Shown here one piece after another: positions 7,959 to 16,928 of a DNA stretch of 64,000 nucleotides. The number at the start of each line of letters is the position of its first letter. Position 1 is the first letter of the stretch. The stretch is from Lachnospiraceae bacterium. Its GTDB lineage: Bacteria; Bacillota; Clostridia; Lachnospirales; Lachnospiraceae. Below the pieces are notes generated by a model. That model saw only the letters and a program-made list of their open reading frames with translations. It did no database searches and was not told the origin of the DNA. The stretch spans positions 1-64,000 of the forward strand of contig JAIDFQ010000044.1 in assembly GCA_029054245.1 (NCBI GenBank), in the 5' to 3' direction. A program made the position numbers and the translations under genes.

Positions 7959-10088
7959 ATGTGCAGGGAAAGAAATTGCAGAGAAATGAAAAAGACAGGA
8001 AAGAGTTTATTTACATTTACTTCCTGTCTTATTTTATTGTCAGTAATTGGGATGCTTTATACATATATGGCTGGAAGGAAGCCGGAAGAAGGAGAAGACA
8101 TGGCAGAACCGGGGCAGATGGCAGACATAGAGGAGGACGATGATATATTCAGGCTAGTGGGGGGATATGATAATCCCATCGATGAGTTTTACCTTCCTGT
8201 GATTTTTGCAAGCAGTGGGGAAGACAAAGTGGCTGTGCTTAAAAGCTATGAAAATGCATGGAAAGGACAGCTAGAGGAATATTTGGAGGATTACAGATCA
8301 AGGTGCAGGTATGCAAAAGATAAAGAGATGTCAGAGGAATATTTTGCTGCGGTTCAAATGGCGGCAGATGCCCAGAAGGAACTGATGGATTACATGGGAG
8401 TGGAGGCAGACGGACAATTCTGGTACAGCGCACAGATTTATCGCTGTGCTTTTATCAAAGATGTACATGGAGAGTTTATCAACGAAGAGGCAAATTTGGG
8501 AGTGATGAACGTAGGGCTAAAGGAAATGCAGGTACCGGCAGGGGTCAACTACGAGGTGTGCGGCGGGTTTGTTAACGATATCGACAGACAATATGCAGTA
8601 TCTATGTATGAGGGGGCTGAGGCTGATATTAGGTGCAGACAGGAGGCATTTGACTTAGACTGGTGTAATGAACTTGGAACACTTACCATGGAGTTTTATG
8701 AGAATCTGGATGAAGAAGGAAGGTACCTTGCAGGCATCTGGCAGCAGAGCCGTGAGACTTGGAAGGCGGCTGCAGATGTACGGTTCTGGAGAACCCCGGA
8801 GGAATTGAACGTGCAACCGGAAGACGCAGTTCTTTGTGGGGAGGGGATAAATTCTGCCTTGATGGAAAAGGATGGATGGATCAATAGGCTGTACTGCCAG
8901 CAGCTTAACAGCATGATGGAAAAGGATAGCGAAAAAGAAGGATATACACCAATTGAAAATGTGGAAACGCTTGACATAATCTGTGTGGATGGAAAACCAT
9001 GGCAGGATATTGTGAGGATGACGATCGCCGTCTGGTCGGAGCGGGGCAACAGATATGAAATTGCGGGAGAAGAATTTGAAGGATTACAGTCTTATCTGGA
9101 GCATTATTATCCGGGAAAAGAGATTGTGGCAGAAGATTTTGCGAAAGGAGAGCTAAATGGTGACGGTATAGAAGATATGGCGATTACTGGGCTTTCTACT
9201 GTAGAAGAAGGAGAAAAGTGGGATTTTAGAAAACGGTATGTGTATCTTTTCATCGGCAAGGAGGATGGAAGCTTTATTCCGCTTACACCAATAGAATCAT
9301 TAGAACAGGGCATGGGAGAGCCCTATGGCGATCGTTATGAGAAAATCATGATTATGGATAATATGCTGACTGTTCTGGTGTCTGGAGGAGGTAATTGGCG
9401 TTGGGGGAACGACTGGCGAACAGGAAACTTCAATGTTTATCAGTATGAAGAAGGAAGGATGAAAGAAAAGTGGGAAGTAGATTTGAGGCAGTATGCCGCT
9501 ACCACGGGAATGATTTTGACGATAGATGACAAGGAAAGTAATCAATGGAAACAATATGCTGCTGTAGGGGAGGAAGAGGAATACAAGGAACTCCTTCTTA
9601 TATCAGAGGATACAGAAACGGCAGATTTACAGCAGGAAGAACTTGATAGGCTAGTGGCGCAGTTTGAAGAAAAGATTCAAAAACCGATTCCAAAAGTATT
9701 GACAGGTCGTATGACACCGGAGAAGGATTCGTTGTACGATTATCATATATGCGATTATGGTACCGAGAAGGAGCCGGTCTGGGTGCTTGAAAAGGCAGCG
9801 GAGGAATTTCTTACAAAAGCCCAGGTGCTTCCGGCAGCCTGTTACACTTCGGAAGAAATCAAGGAATCTTATGAAAAACTAATAGGAGTGGAATTGCCGG
9901 AGCAGTTTTATATAGGAATTATGAAAGAAGATCCTGTTTTACTGTACTATAATAGATGCCTGCAGAAAAAGGATGGTTTTGTCCACGAACTGGTGCTCGG
10001 CATTGCAGATGAAAAGGAAGAATTGTGGAGAATGGATTGCCGGATTTATTATGATGAAAATGAGGAGACCTTTAGATTTGGTGACTAA
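7959..10088 (+). CDS. Membrane-anchored paralogue sharing the C-terminal domain of the LRR protein
   Basis: The protein has 709 residues. The first ~50, with the membrane span, closely resemble the preceding gene product (MKK.GK.L......SCLILLS). From about residue 365 to the end it matches the C-terminal domain of that protein, including YYPGKEI.AEDFA, the DLNGDG-like loop (here ELNGDGIEDMA) and WVLEKAAEEFLT. The LRR block is replaced by a different, mostly helical region of about 300 residues that faintly recalls LprI-like domains (low confidence). A tandem duplication followed by replacement of the binding module would explain this. Confidence 0.75.
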   Translation: MCRERNCREMKKTGKSLFTFTSCLILLSVIGMLYTYMAGRKPEEGEDMAEPGQMADIEEDDDIFRLVGGYDNPIDEFYLPVIFASSGEDKVAVLKSYENAWKGQLEEYLEDYRSRCRYAKDKEMSEEYFAAVQMAADAQKELMDYMGVEADGQFWYSAQIYRCAFIKDVHGEFINEEANLGVMNVGLKEMQVPAGVNYEVCGGFVNDIDRQYAVSMYEGAEADIRCRQEAFDLDWCNELGTLTMEFYENLDEEGRYLAGIWQQSRETWKAAADVRFWRTPEELNVQPEDAVLCGEGINSALMEKDGWINRLYCQQLNSMMEKDSEKEGYTPIENVETLDIICVDGKPWQDIVRMTIAVWSERGNRYEIAGEEFEGLQSYLEHYYPGKEIVAEDFAKGELNGDGIEDMAITGLSTVEEGEKWDFRKRYVYLFIGKEDGSFIPLTPIESLEQGMGEPYGDRYEKIMIMDNMLTVLVSGGGNWRWGNDWRTGNFNVYQYEEGRMKEKWEVDLRQYAATTGMILTIDDKESNQWKQYAAVGEEEEYKELLLISEDTETADLQQEELDRLVAQFEEKIQKPIPKVLTGRMTPEKDSLYDYHICDYGTEKEPVWVLEKAAEEFLTKAQVLPAACYTSEEIKESYEKLIGVELPEQFYIGIMKEDPVLLYYNRCLQKKDGFVHELVLGIADEKEELWRMDCRIYYDENEETFRFGD

Positions 10089-10146
10089 AATGTTAAAAAA
10101 AGCCAAAACTATCTTACAAGAATGCTATTAGAAAGTGAGATAGAAA

Positions 10147-11583
10147 ATGGAATCTATATGGAGCAGAAGTGTGCAGATACCGGAAAGACCGGTGTGCCCC
10201 TTTGACCTAAGCGCGGATGTGGTGGTCATTGGTGCTGGGATGGCGGGAATATTGACTGCTTATCTTCTAAAAGAAAGGGGCAGGCAGGTACTTGTCGTTG
10301 AGGCAGACCGAATTGGCAGCGGGCAGACGAAAAACACCACAGCCAAGATTACGGGGCAGCATGGAATGCGGTATAAAAAGCTGATTGAGACATATGGTCA
10401 GGAAAAAGCCCGTAGGTATGCCGCCGCGAACAAGGAGGCAATTGATAGGTATCAGAAATTGATTGAGAAACATCAAATTGCATGCGACTTTGAAAGACTT
10501 CCTTCTTACCTATACTCTATGGAGGATGAGGAAAAGGTTAAAAAGGAGGCGGAAGCAGCCGTAAGCCTTGGAATATCTGCACACTTTTGTGAAAAGGTTC
10601 CCCTGCCCTTTGCGGTAAAAGGCGCAGTATGTTTTGAAGACCAGGCGCAGTTTCATCCGTTAAAGTTCATAAGGGAACTGGCAAAGGAGCTGGAGATTTA
10701 TGAGGGCACAAAGGTTTTATCTGTAAAAGGGCACGTGCTTATGACAAATCATGGAAAGATAACCGCGCAGAATATTGTTTTTGCAACCCATTATCCAATT
10801 GTGAATATCCCTGGATTTTATTTTCTGCGGCAGCATCAAGAGAGAAGTTATGTGGTGGCGTATACAGGCGTAGAGCCACTGGATGGATTGTACTATAGCG
10901 CGGATACGGAAGGGCTTTCCTATAGAAGTTATCAAAATTTTCTTCTGGCAGGCGGCAGCGCACACCGCACTGGCAAGCGTAAGCCGGAAGGATGTTATGA
11001 GTCTATCAGGCGGGAAGTAAAAAAAGCTTTTCCTAAGGCACAGGAGAGTGCATGTTGGTCAGCTCAGGACTGTATGACCCACGACGAGCTTCCTTTTATT
11101 GGAAGGTATTCCCGCTTTCGTCCCTACTGGTATGTGGCAACAGGATTCAGAAAATGGGGTATGACCTTTTCAATGATTGCGGCATCGGTCATAGCAGATG
11201 CGGTTATGGGGGAGGAAAATTCTTTTGCTGCTTTGTTTTCTCCACAGAGGTGGAATTTTACCGCAGGAATAAAAAAGTTTATGGTCGATTTTGGGGAAAG
11301 CAGTGTGGGATTGTTATGGATGAGGAATCTGTTCACGACGCAAAAGGAGGCAGAGCTTAAAAACGGACAGGGGGGAGTTGTGCGGAAGGGATTAAAAAGG
11401 TACGGCTGTTATAAAGAGAAGGACGGAACGATACACAGGGTATCGCTTCGCTGTCCACATATGGGGTGCGAGCTTAGCTGGAACCCGGAGGAATGTAGTT
11501 GGGACTGCCCTTGTCATGGGTCAAGATTTGATTTTAACGGAAATCTGATTGATGATCCGGCAAAATGGAGAATTGGAAAATAA
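10147..11583 (+). CDS. FAD-dependent oxidoreductase with C-terminal Rieske [2Fe-2S] domain
   Basis: The protein has 478 residues. The N-terminal FAD-binding site reads DVVVIGAGMAGILTAY. The DAO-type domain runs to about 385 and includes the family hallmark GRYSRFRPYWYVATGF. The C-terminal Rieske domain has both ligand motifs, CPHMGCEL and CPCHGSRF. Enzymes of this layout are presumed to pass electrons between FAD and the Rieske centre; the substrate is unknown. The ribosome site is weak. The gene begins a tight run with the 46-residue membrane protein and the deacetylase lipoprotein, although co-function is not evident. Confidence 0.88.
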   Translation: MESIWSRSVQIPERPVCPFDLSADVVVIGAGMAGILTAYLLKERGRQVLVVEADRIGSGQTKNTTAKITGQHGMRYKKLIETYGQEKARRYAAANKEAIDRYQKLIEKHQIACDFERLPSYLYSMEDEEKVKKEAEAAVSLGISAHFCEKVPLPFAVKGAVCFEDQAQFHPLKFIRELAKELEIYEGTKVLSVKGHVLMTNHGKITAQNIVFATHYPIVNIPGFYFLRQHQERSYVVAYTGVEPLDGLYYSADTEGLSYRSYQNFLLAGGSAHRTGKRKPEGCYESIRREVKKAFPKAQESACWSAQDCMTHDELPFIGRYSRFRPYWYVATGFRKWGMTFSMIAASVIADAVMGEENSFAALFSPQRWNFTAGIKKFMVDFGESSVGLLWMRNLFTTQKEAELKNGQGGVVRKGLKRYGCYKEKDGTIHRVSLRCPHMGCELSWNPEECSWDCPCHGSRFDFNGNLIDDPAKWRIGK

Positions 11584-11604
11584 AAGTTTAAAGGAGATAG
11601 ATGG

Positions 11605-11745
11605 ATGCAACGGGAAATGTATATTGATTTGGAAAATGAAAAGGAAAAAGGACGCTTACGGAAAATCGGGGGTATTTTACTGTGGGGGCTTATGATTGGT
11701 GTGTCAATCGTTCTTGCATCGCAGTCTTTGATTGTGGCAGGTTAA
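11605..11745 (+). CDS. 46-residue single-span membrane protein
   Basis: A short frame with a clear ribosome site (AAGGAGAT, eight bases before ATG) encodes a charged N-terminal half (MQREMYIDLENEKEKG, then RLRK) and one hydrophobic helix (GGILLWGLMIGVSIVLA) ending SLIVAG. The layout is typical of small regulatory or assembly membrane proteins. It sits 22 bases after the Rieske-FAD gene and 50 before the deacetylase gene, so it is probably co-transcribed with them. No family recognised. Confidence 0.5.
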   Translation: MQREMYIDLENEKEKGRLRKIGGILLWGLMIGVSIVLASQSLIVAG

Positions 11746-11795
11746 ATGACAATGCTGGCTATAAAGGAATACAGATACGAAGGAGAATTGATGTG

Positions 11796-13511
11796 ATGAG
11801 GAAAAAATGGATTTTGATGATGACGCTGATTGTTGCACTTTTGACAGGATGCGGGGAGATTTTGGAGGAAAAAGGAGACGTGCAGGATGCCGATACAGGT
11901 GCCAAGGAGGCAGAACCGGATGCCTGGGAAGAGGCATCTATAGAATATAGCAGAAGCAACAATGTGGTACTGGAGGATGAGGTGGCTGTCTATATATGCG
12001 GCACCAGGCAGATACGGAAGTTTGATAAGGACAGTCGGGAAGTGACTGTTTTATGGGAGAGTGGAACGGAAAAAATAGATATGTACGGCTATGCGGATGG
12101 ACAGGCAGTACTTGTAGGTGACAAGCTGTATTTTATCGAATATGGAAAGGATGCCTATGGGGAAAAGGAAATCCTTTCCATGATTCATACAGACGGAACA
12201 GGTTATAAAAAAATGGATGAGCTGGAAAAGCCATTAGATACCATGTATTGTTCCGGGCAGGCGCTTTATGTTTATTTTCTTCGAGACGGCGTACAGGCAT
12301 ATGAAATTGGAGAAGATGGAGAACTATCCTTCTCTGCGACATTGACTGAAAGTGTACCTTATATAATCCCAGAAGGTTATCAAATGGTCAGAGGGCTGAC
12401 GCCGTTTGAGAGTGTGGAAAATTATGGATACATATTATTGATGAATAAAAATTTTAAATTGGTGATGATAAATCCGCAGACAGGTGAGGAAACATTTTTC
12501 GGTGAAAATGACATAGAAGCCATGAATAAGGATTATTTTCTATGTTCCTCTTATAATGAGGCGGGGGGGAAAGAACTGTATCTAAAGGATGCACAGACAC
12601 TTGAGACGAAGATGCTTACGCATTTTGACAGTGGATACAATGGCTGGACGATGGGCATGGCTGAAGAATATGTTTATGTCATGCGGGAGCAAAACAATAG
12701 TGCAGGTACAGAATATATTTTTGAAAAAATTGCGCTTGATAATGGTGAACGAAGTGATTTTTTCACAATAAATGCAGGAGTCGGAGCGGATGAAGAGGAT
12801 GGAGCAGGCGAAAGGGGGAATGAAGGTCTGGTAGACATGTCAACGGCAGACCATGATGTGAACGGGCGCAAGTTACCCATTTACTGTGTGGATACCCAGG
12901 AGAAAAAGATTGCTCTTACCTTTGATGCTGCGTGGGGAAATGAAGACACACAGGAAATTCTTGAAATTTTGCACAAACATGATATTTATGTGACCTTTTT
13001 TATGACGGGCGGATGGGTGGAAAGCTACCCGGATGATGTGAAAAGCATACTTGCTGCAGGGCACGACTTAGGCAACCACAGCGAAAACCACAAGAACATG
13101 AGTCAGCTTTCTGATGAAGAGAAAAAAGAAGAGATCATGAAGGTACATGAAAAGGTAAAAGAAATTACAGGATATGATATGTTCCTATTCAGACCGCCTT
13201 ACGGCGACTATGACAATGCTGTCGTGGATGTGCTTAAGGAATGCGGTTATTATGGGATTCAATGGGATGTGGATTCCCTGGATTGGCAGAACAAGGGGAT
13301 AGATTCCATCATTGAGACGGTGACAGAGCATAAGAATCTTGGAAATGGTAGTATTGTGCTGTGCCATAATGGGGCGGAGTATACAGCTGCCGCATTGGAT
13401 GCTTTGATTGAGGCTTTAGAGGCGGAAGGATATGAGATCGTGCCGCTTTCGGAATTGATTTACAGGGATCAGTATCATCTTAATTATGAAGGGCGGCAGA
13501 TAAAGAATTGA
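11796..13511 (+). CDS. Lipoprotein polysaccharide deacetylase (NodB/CE4) with N-terminal propeller-like domain
   Basis: The chosen ATG follows AAGGAGAATTG and gives a 571-residue lipoprotein precursor with lipobox LLTGC. Residues about 50-370 repeat short YxxxxD-type strands (for example TDGTGYKKM) as in DUF5050-like beta-propellers. The C-terminal ~200 residues are a NodB homology domain. They contain LTFDAAWGNEDT (motif 1, catalytic Asp), GNHSENHKNMSQL (motif 2, two metal-binding His), RPPYGDYDNAVV (motif 3) and LCHNGAEYT (motif 5). The AAWGNEDT variant is common in Firmicute cell-wall deacetylases. It should remove N-acetyl groups from peptidoglycan or a surface glycan outside the membrane. 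Confidence 0.88.
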   Translation: MRKKWILMMTLIVALLTGCGEILEEKGDVQDADTGAKEAEPDAWEEASIEYSRSNNVVLEDEVAVYICGTRQIRKFDKDSREVTVLWESGTEKIDMYGYADGQAVLVGDKLYFIEYGKDAYGEKEILSMIHTDGTGYKKMDELEKPLDTMYCSGQALYVYFLRDGVQAYEIGEDGELSFSATLTESVPYIIPEGYQMVRGLTPFESVENYGYILLMNKNFKLVMINPQTGEETFFGENDIEAMNKDYFLCSSYNEAGGKELYLKDAQTLETKMLTHFDSGYNGWTMGMAEEYVYVMREQNNSAGTEYIFEKIALDNGERSDFFTINAGVGADEEDGAGERGNEGLVDMSTADHDVNGRKLPIYCVDTQEKKIALTFDAAWGNEDTQEILEILHKHDIYVTFFMTGGWVESYPDDVKSILAAGHDLGNHSENHKNMSQLSDEEKKEEIMKVHEKVKEITGYDMFLFRPPYGDYDNAVVDVLKECGYYGIQWDVDSLDWQNKGIDSIIETVTEHKNLGNGSIVLCHNGAEYTAAALDALIEALEAEGYEIVPLSELIYRDQYHLNYEGRQIKN

Positions 13512-13591
13512 GATGTGCAGTAATGAGTCTGGCTTCTCTTAATCAGGAAAAATGATGACGAGCTTTATTTGAAGGAAGCCAGATATATAAG

Positions 13592-13620
13592 TTGACAAGT
13601 GACGAGAGGAATGGTAGATT
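13592..13620 (+). promoter_or_regulatory. Promoter of the manganese riboswitch-mntP transcript
   Basis: TTGACA (13592-13597), 17 bases, TAGATT (13615-13620). It lies immediately upstream of the riboswitch. Confidence 0.75.
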
Positions 13621-13629
13621 ATTTATAAA

Positions 13630-13800
13630 ATCCCATGAGGGAGTAGCAAGCGCGCAGCGCAGTAAGTCAACATACTGACCTGATTGGTCTGGCTTGCTTT
13701 AAATTGCGAGACTCATGTATAGATTTAAGCTATGCATGGAGTCTGTCTATCTGCAAACAACGTTTGCTGCGCTTTGCGAGATATCCGTATGTAAGCAGGA
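13630..13800 (+). ncRNA. yybP-ykoY manganese riboswitch
   Basis: The two conserved loops of this Mn2+-sensing class are readable: GGGAGTAGC at about 13639-13647 and CATACTGACC at 13671-13680. A long second helix follows (AGACTCATGTATAG against CTATGCATGGAGTCT, about 13709-13745). It is followed by a terminator hairpin and then by mntP, the usual Mn2+ exporter target. Established behaviour: Mn2+ binding stabilises the aptamer and turns the gene on. Exact ends are estimated. Confidence 0.88.
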
Positions 13801-13801
13801 G

Positions 13802-13836
13802 CCCGGTATAGCCTGAAGCTGTACCGGGATATTTTA
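13802..13836 (+). terminator. Expression-platform terminator of the manganese riboswitch
   Basis: CCCGGTA (13802-13808) pairs with TACCGGG (13822-13828), extended by AGC/GCT, followed by ATATTTTATT. It is expected to form when Mn2+ is low and block mntP transcription. Confidence 0.7.
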
Positions 13837-13907
13837 TTCAATAAATCAGTTTATGCAGCGGGCGAAGGAACATCTTTTGCCCTAGTTCATTAACACAGGA
13901 GGGACGA

Positions 13908-14492
13908 ATGATGGAATGGAACCTATTGTTTTTCTTTAACAGCATCTTGCTTGGGGCAGGGCTTTCGATGGATGCCTTTTCTGTGTCGCTGGCAAATGGT
14001 CTTAATGAGCCGGAGATGAATAAAAAAAAGATGAGTGCAATTGCAGGTGTGTTTGCCTTTTTTCAGGCACTCATGCCCATAATCGGTTGGGTATGCGTGC
14101 ATACAGCCGCCCGATATTTTGCAGCTTTTGAGAAAATGATCCCATGGATCGCATTGCTCCTGCTTCTCTTTATTGGCGGGAAAATGTTGATTGAGGGAAG
14201 AAAAGACAAGGAGGAGGTCCCCAATACCCAAATAAGTCTGGGAATCCTTCTCATACAGGGAATTGCCACTTCAATCGATGCATTATCCGTCGGCTTTACG
14301 ATTGCAGCATACACTCCCGTCATGGCGCTTGCCAGTGCACTGATCATTGCATTCGTGACCTTCTGCATTTGCCTCACCGGTCTAATGGCAGGCAAAAAAT
14401 TTGGAACCAGCCTGTCCAATAAAGCGACCGTACTAGGCGGAAGTATCCTAATCATAATAGGTATAGAAATTTTCATTACAGGGATTTTTTAA
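13908..14492 (+). CDS. mntP: Manganese efflux pump MntP
   Basis: The 194-residue membrane protein has six predicted spans in two repeats. Each repeat carries the family signature with a membrane aspartate: GLSMDAFSVSLANGL near residue 20 and TSIDALSVGFTIAA near 125. MntP exports Mn2+ from the cytoplasm. The upstream yybP-ykoY riboswitch fits this exactly. The ribosome site AGGAGGG precedes the ATG. A second member of the same superfamily, ytaF, lies 6.4 kb downstream on the opposite strand. Confidence 0.93.
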   Translation: MMEWNLLFFFNSILLGAGLSMDAFSVSLANGLNEPEMNKKKMSAIAGVFAFFQALMPIIGWVCVHTAARYFAAFEKMIPWIALLLLLFIGGKMLIEGRKDKEEVPNTQISLGILLIQGIATSIDALSVGFTIAAYTPVMALASALIIAFVTFCICLTGLMAGKKFGTSLSNKATVLGGSILIIIGIEIFITGIF

Positions 14493-14641
14493 AATACTAA
14501 CATCGTTATACTATTCTTAGAAATCAGTAGAATAGAATCCACGTGATTCCGTCCCGATGCAGGGAATCTGTCCTGTCTGCCGCCCCTGCTCCTGCCAAAG
14601 TGTGTACGATAATTTCGGCAACTTTTTCAATTATATGTTTA

Positions 14642-14670
14642 TTGTGCATAAATGCTGTATATGGTATAAT
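14642..14670 (+). promoter_or_regulatory. Promoter of the FIST/chemotaxis gene pair
   Basis: TTGTGC (14642-14647), 17 bases, TATAAT (14665-14670) with extended -10 TGG. The word TATATGGTATAATTT is also found near 21511, upstream of the half-SDR gene. Confidence 0.6.
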
Positions 14671-14747
14671 TTTACATCATATATAAGAAGGCAAAAATAG
14701 TCTTGTAGAGGAAAACAATTCATTTAAAAGGAAGAGAGGATAAGACA

Positions 14748-15803
14748 TTGAAACAGTTTTTCGGAATGAGCCAGAGCGGAAATCTGCAAGAAGCAGTCAA
14801 GGGGCTGCATAACCCCCAGTTTATTATGCTGTTATCTAACAATGACCAGTTTGAAGCACATGTAAAGAAGCTGGAAGAGCTTTATCCCCAAATCCCCAGC
14901 ATTGGGTGTATTGGAATGAGCTACGATACGAAGGTAGTGGAGAAGGGCGTAGGTGTTGTTGCATTTTATGATGGAATCACTGCAACGGCAAATGTGTTGG
15001 AAGAAGTATCTGTTATGCCAGTGAAATACATTGATCGGCTGGAGCAGGATGTGCGCACTATAAATGGTTCGCTGGACGATACAATTTGTATTGATTTTTG
15101 CTGCGGTAACGATGCGTGCGTGCTGACTACCATACATAGCGTCCTTAAACATAAAAATATTTCCTTGGTCGGGGGAACTGGCGACGGGGGAAAGGTGTCG
15201 GCAAATGGAAAAATTTATTCTGATGCAGTAGCGTATGGGCTGGTCAAGAATAATCATGGAAGAGTAAAAGCCTACAAGGAAAATATTTACAAGCAGATGG
15301 GCAATTACCGTTTCATCGCTTCTAAAACAGATAAGGCAAATTACATTCTCGGAAAGTTAAACGGTGTTCCGGCAAAACAGGTCTATCAGGATATCCTGCA
15401 TGTGACGGAAAAGGAGATACTGACACAAACCTTTAAAAATCCTTTTGGAAAAATCAACGGAGATGACACTTGTATCATATCCATTAAAGAAGTGAGCGGC
15501 AATTCATTGACTTGTTTCCGGCAGGTAAATGATTCGGATGTGCTTATTATGCTGGAATTGGGAGACTATAAAGAGATTGTGAAAAGTACCATAAAGGAGA
15601 TCCGCAGGGATTTCCCGAAGAGATCTGCAGTGTTTTCTGTGAATTGTCTGTTTAGATATCGGCTGTTTACAGACAATCATTATATGCAGGAATATTTGAA
15701 TGAAATGGCAGCGCTTGGAAGTCATGCTGGTCTGGTAGGATATGGAGAGCATTATAATAATCGATTTGTCAACCAGTCTATGACTTGTGTTGTGTTTGAA
15801 TAG
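14748..15803 (+). CDS. FIST-domain sensory protein
   Basis: The 351-residue protein starts at TTG; AAGAGAGGA lies seven bases upstream and no better start exists. The FIST N domain spans about 1-180 (for example [18 protein letters not shown] and [11 protein letters not shown], with [10 protein letters not shown]) and the FIST C domain about 185-345. There is no membrane span, so it is a cytoplasmic sensor. FIST domains are proposed to bind small ligands such as amino acids and are often fused to or paired with signalling proteins. The next gene, 14 bases away, is a soluble chemotaxis transducer, so FIST is probably its ligand-binding partner. Confidence 0.85.
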   Translation: MKQFFGMSQSGNLQEAVKGLHNPQFIMLLSNNDQFEAHVKKLEELYPQIPSIGCIGMSYDTKVVEKGVGVVAFYDGITATANVLEEVSVMPVKYIDRLEQDVRTINGSLDDTICIDFCCGNDACVLTTIHSVLKHKNISLVGGTGDGGKVSANGKIYSDAVAYGLVKNNHGRVKAYKENIYKQMGNYRFIASKTDKANYILGKLNGVPAKQVYQDILHVTEKEILTQTFKNPFGKINGDDTCIISIKEVSGNSLTCFRQVNDSDVLIMLELGDYKEIVKSTIKEIRRDFPKRSAVFSVNCLFRYRLFTDNHYMQEYLNEMAALGSHAGLVGYGEHYNNRFVNQSMTCVVFE

Positions 15804-15817
15804 AGGGAGGTAGGGAT

Positions 15818-16741
15818 ATGATAATAAAGAAAAAACCCCGGCGCAAATCTAAAAGTTTGTACCCGGTATTATATGTGATAGGAAGTCTTAAGGATTATCA
15901 TCATGAGCTTGTGCAGAGTGAAGTTTCCTCTTTATGGGAATTGAGTATGGTGAGCAAGTCCTTTGGCAGCGTGCTAAATGAATCCGAAAACTTTAAAGAT
16001 ACACTGCGGAATTTTGGAGAAACTTTTTCAAACATTAATACGGTATCAGGACAGTTTGCGGCTGTAAAGGATAACATTTCCCAATCTGTGGTTCAAGCCC
16101 AGGGAGAAATCGAACAGCTCAAATACAGTTCTCTTCTGGTAGAAACACATTTCGGTGAAATGCAGAATACTTTTGAGGAATTTCAGAAGTCTTTAAAAGA
16201 AATTAAGGGATGTATGGGAAAGATCGTTTCTATTGCTGATCAGACCAATATCCTTTCGCTTAATGCTTCCATTGAAGCAGCCAGGGCAGGGGAACAGGGA
16301 AAAGGATTTGCAGTTGTTGCCGAGGAGGTAAAGAGTCTGTCTGATGAAATCAAAAATCTTGCGGCAGAGGTAGATTCCAGCATTGGCGATGTGGAGCAGG
16401 GAACAGATAGGCTTAATGCCAGCATAAGCACGTCCCATGAGGCATTAGAGCAGAGCCTTTCAAAAGTGGAGGAAGCTTATGAAACATTTGACAGCATTAC
16501 ACAGGCAGCAGAGGGAACAACAGCTGTGCAGGCAGAAATTGCCCAGGTAGTTGATGAGTCCAAAGCCTCGCTCCAGATGCTGTATGACTTTTTTGAAAAT
16601 ACAAAGAGACAGTATCAGGAAGTCGTAAAACACATTAATCGTGCCAGCAATTTAGGGACGACGAAGAGTGCTATGTTCGAGGATATTGACAACATGCTTT
16701 CACAGATTCCTCCAATCATAGAAGATTATGCAGGTGAGTAA
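15818..16741 (+). CDS. Soluble methyl-accepting chemotaxis protein
   Basis: The 307-residue protein has no membrane span, no HAMP and no obvious sensory domain; it is almost entirely the coiled-coil signalling hairpin. The tip, [20 protein letters not shown], and the following [19 protein letters not shown] are canonical and should contact CheA and CheW. The N-terminus is very basic ([10 protein letters not shown]). With no input domain of its own, it probably takes its signal from the FIST protein encoded directly upstream. No other chemotaxis gene is in the window. Confidence 0.9.
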   Translation: MIIKKKPRRKSKSLYPVLYVIGSLKDYHHELVQSEVSSLWELSMVSKSFGSVLNESENFKDTLRNFGETFSNINTVSGQFAAVKDNISQSVVQAQGEIEQLKYSSLLVETHFGEMQNTFEEFQKSLKEIKGCMGKIVSIADQTNILSLNASIEAARAGEQGKGFAVVAEEVKSLSDEIKNLAAEVDSSIGDVEQGTDRLNASISTSHEALEQSLSKVEEAYETFDSITQAAEGTTAVQAEIAQVVDESKASLQMLYDFFENTKRQYQEVVKHINRASNLGTTKSAMFEDIDNMLSQIPPIIEDYAGE

Positions 16742-16746
16742 AAAAG

Positions 16747-16893
16747 ATGAAAGAGAAATACTTTCACGTGGACTGTTTGGCAGGAACCTTTGCTGTGTCC
16801 GCGGTACTTTCCCATGTCGAAACGACCTTGTGGATGAACATAGTGCCTTTACAAAAACCAGGAAAGATTATATACTTAAAAGATAGAAGTTAA
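16747..16893 (+). CDS. Possible 48-residue protein after the chemotaxis gene
   Basis: A short frame (MKEKYFHVDCLAGTF..., ending IIYLKDRS) starts six bases after the preceding stop. Upstream AGGTGAG is a weak ribosome site. It has no recognisable domain or signal sequence and may be chance. Confidence 0.22.
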   Translation: MKEKYFHVDCLAGTFAVSAVLSHVETTLWMNIVPLQKPGKIIYLKDRS

Positions 16894-16928
16894 GTGAAAA
16901 TGACAGCAATGATAATGGAGAATCCAAA

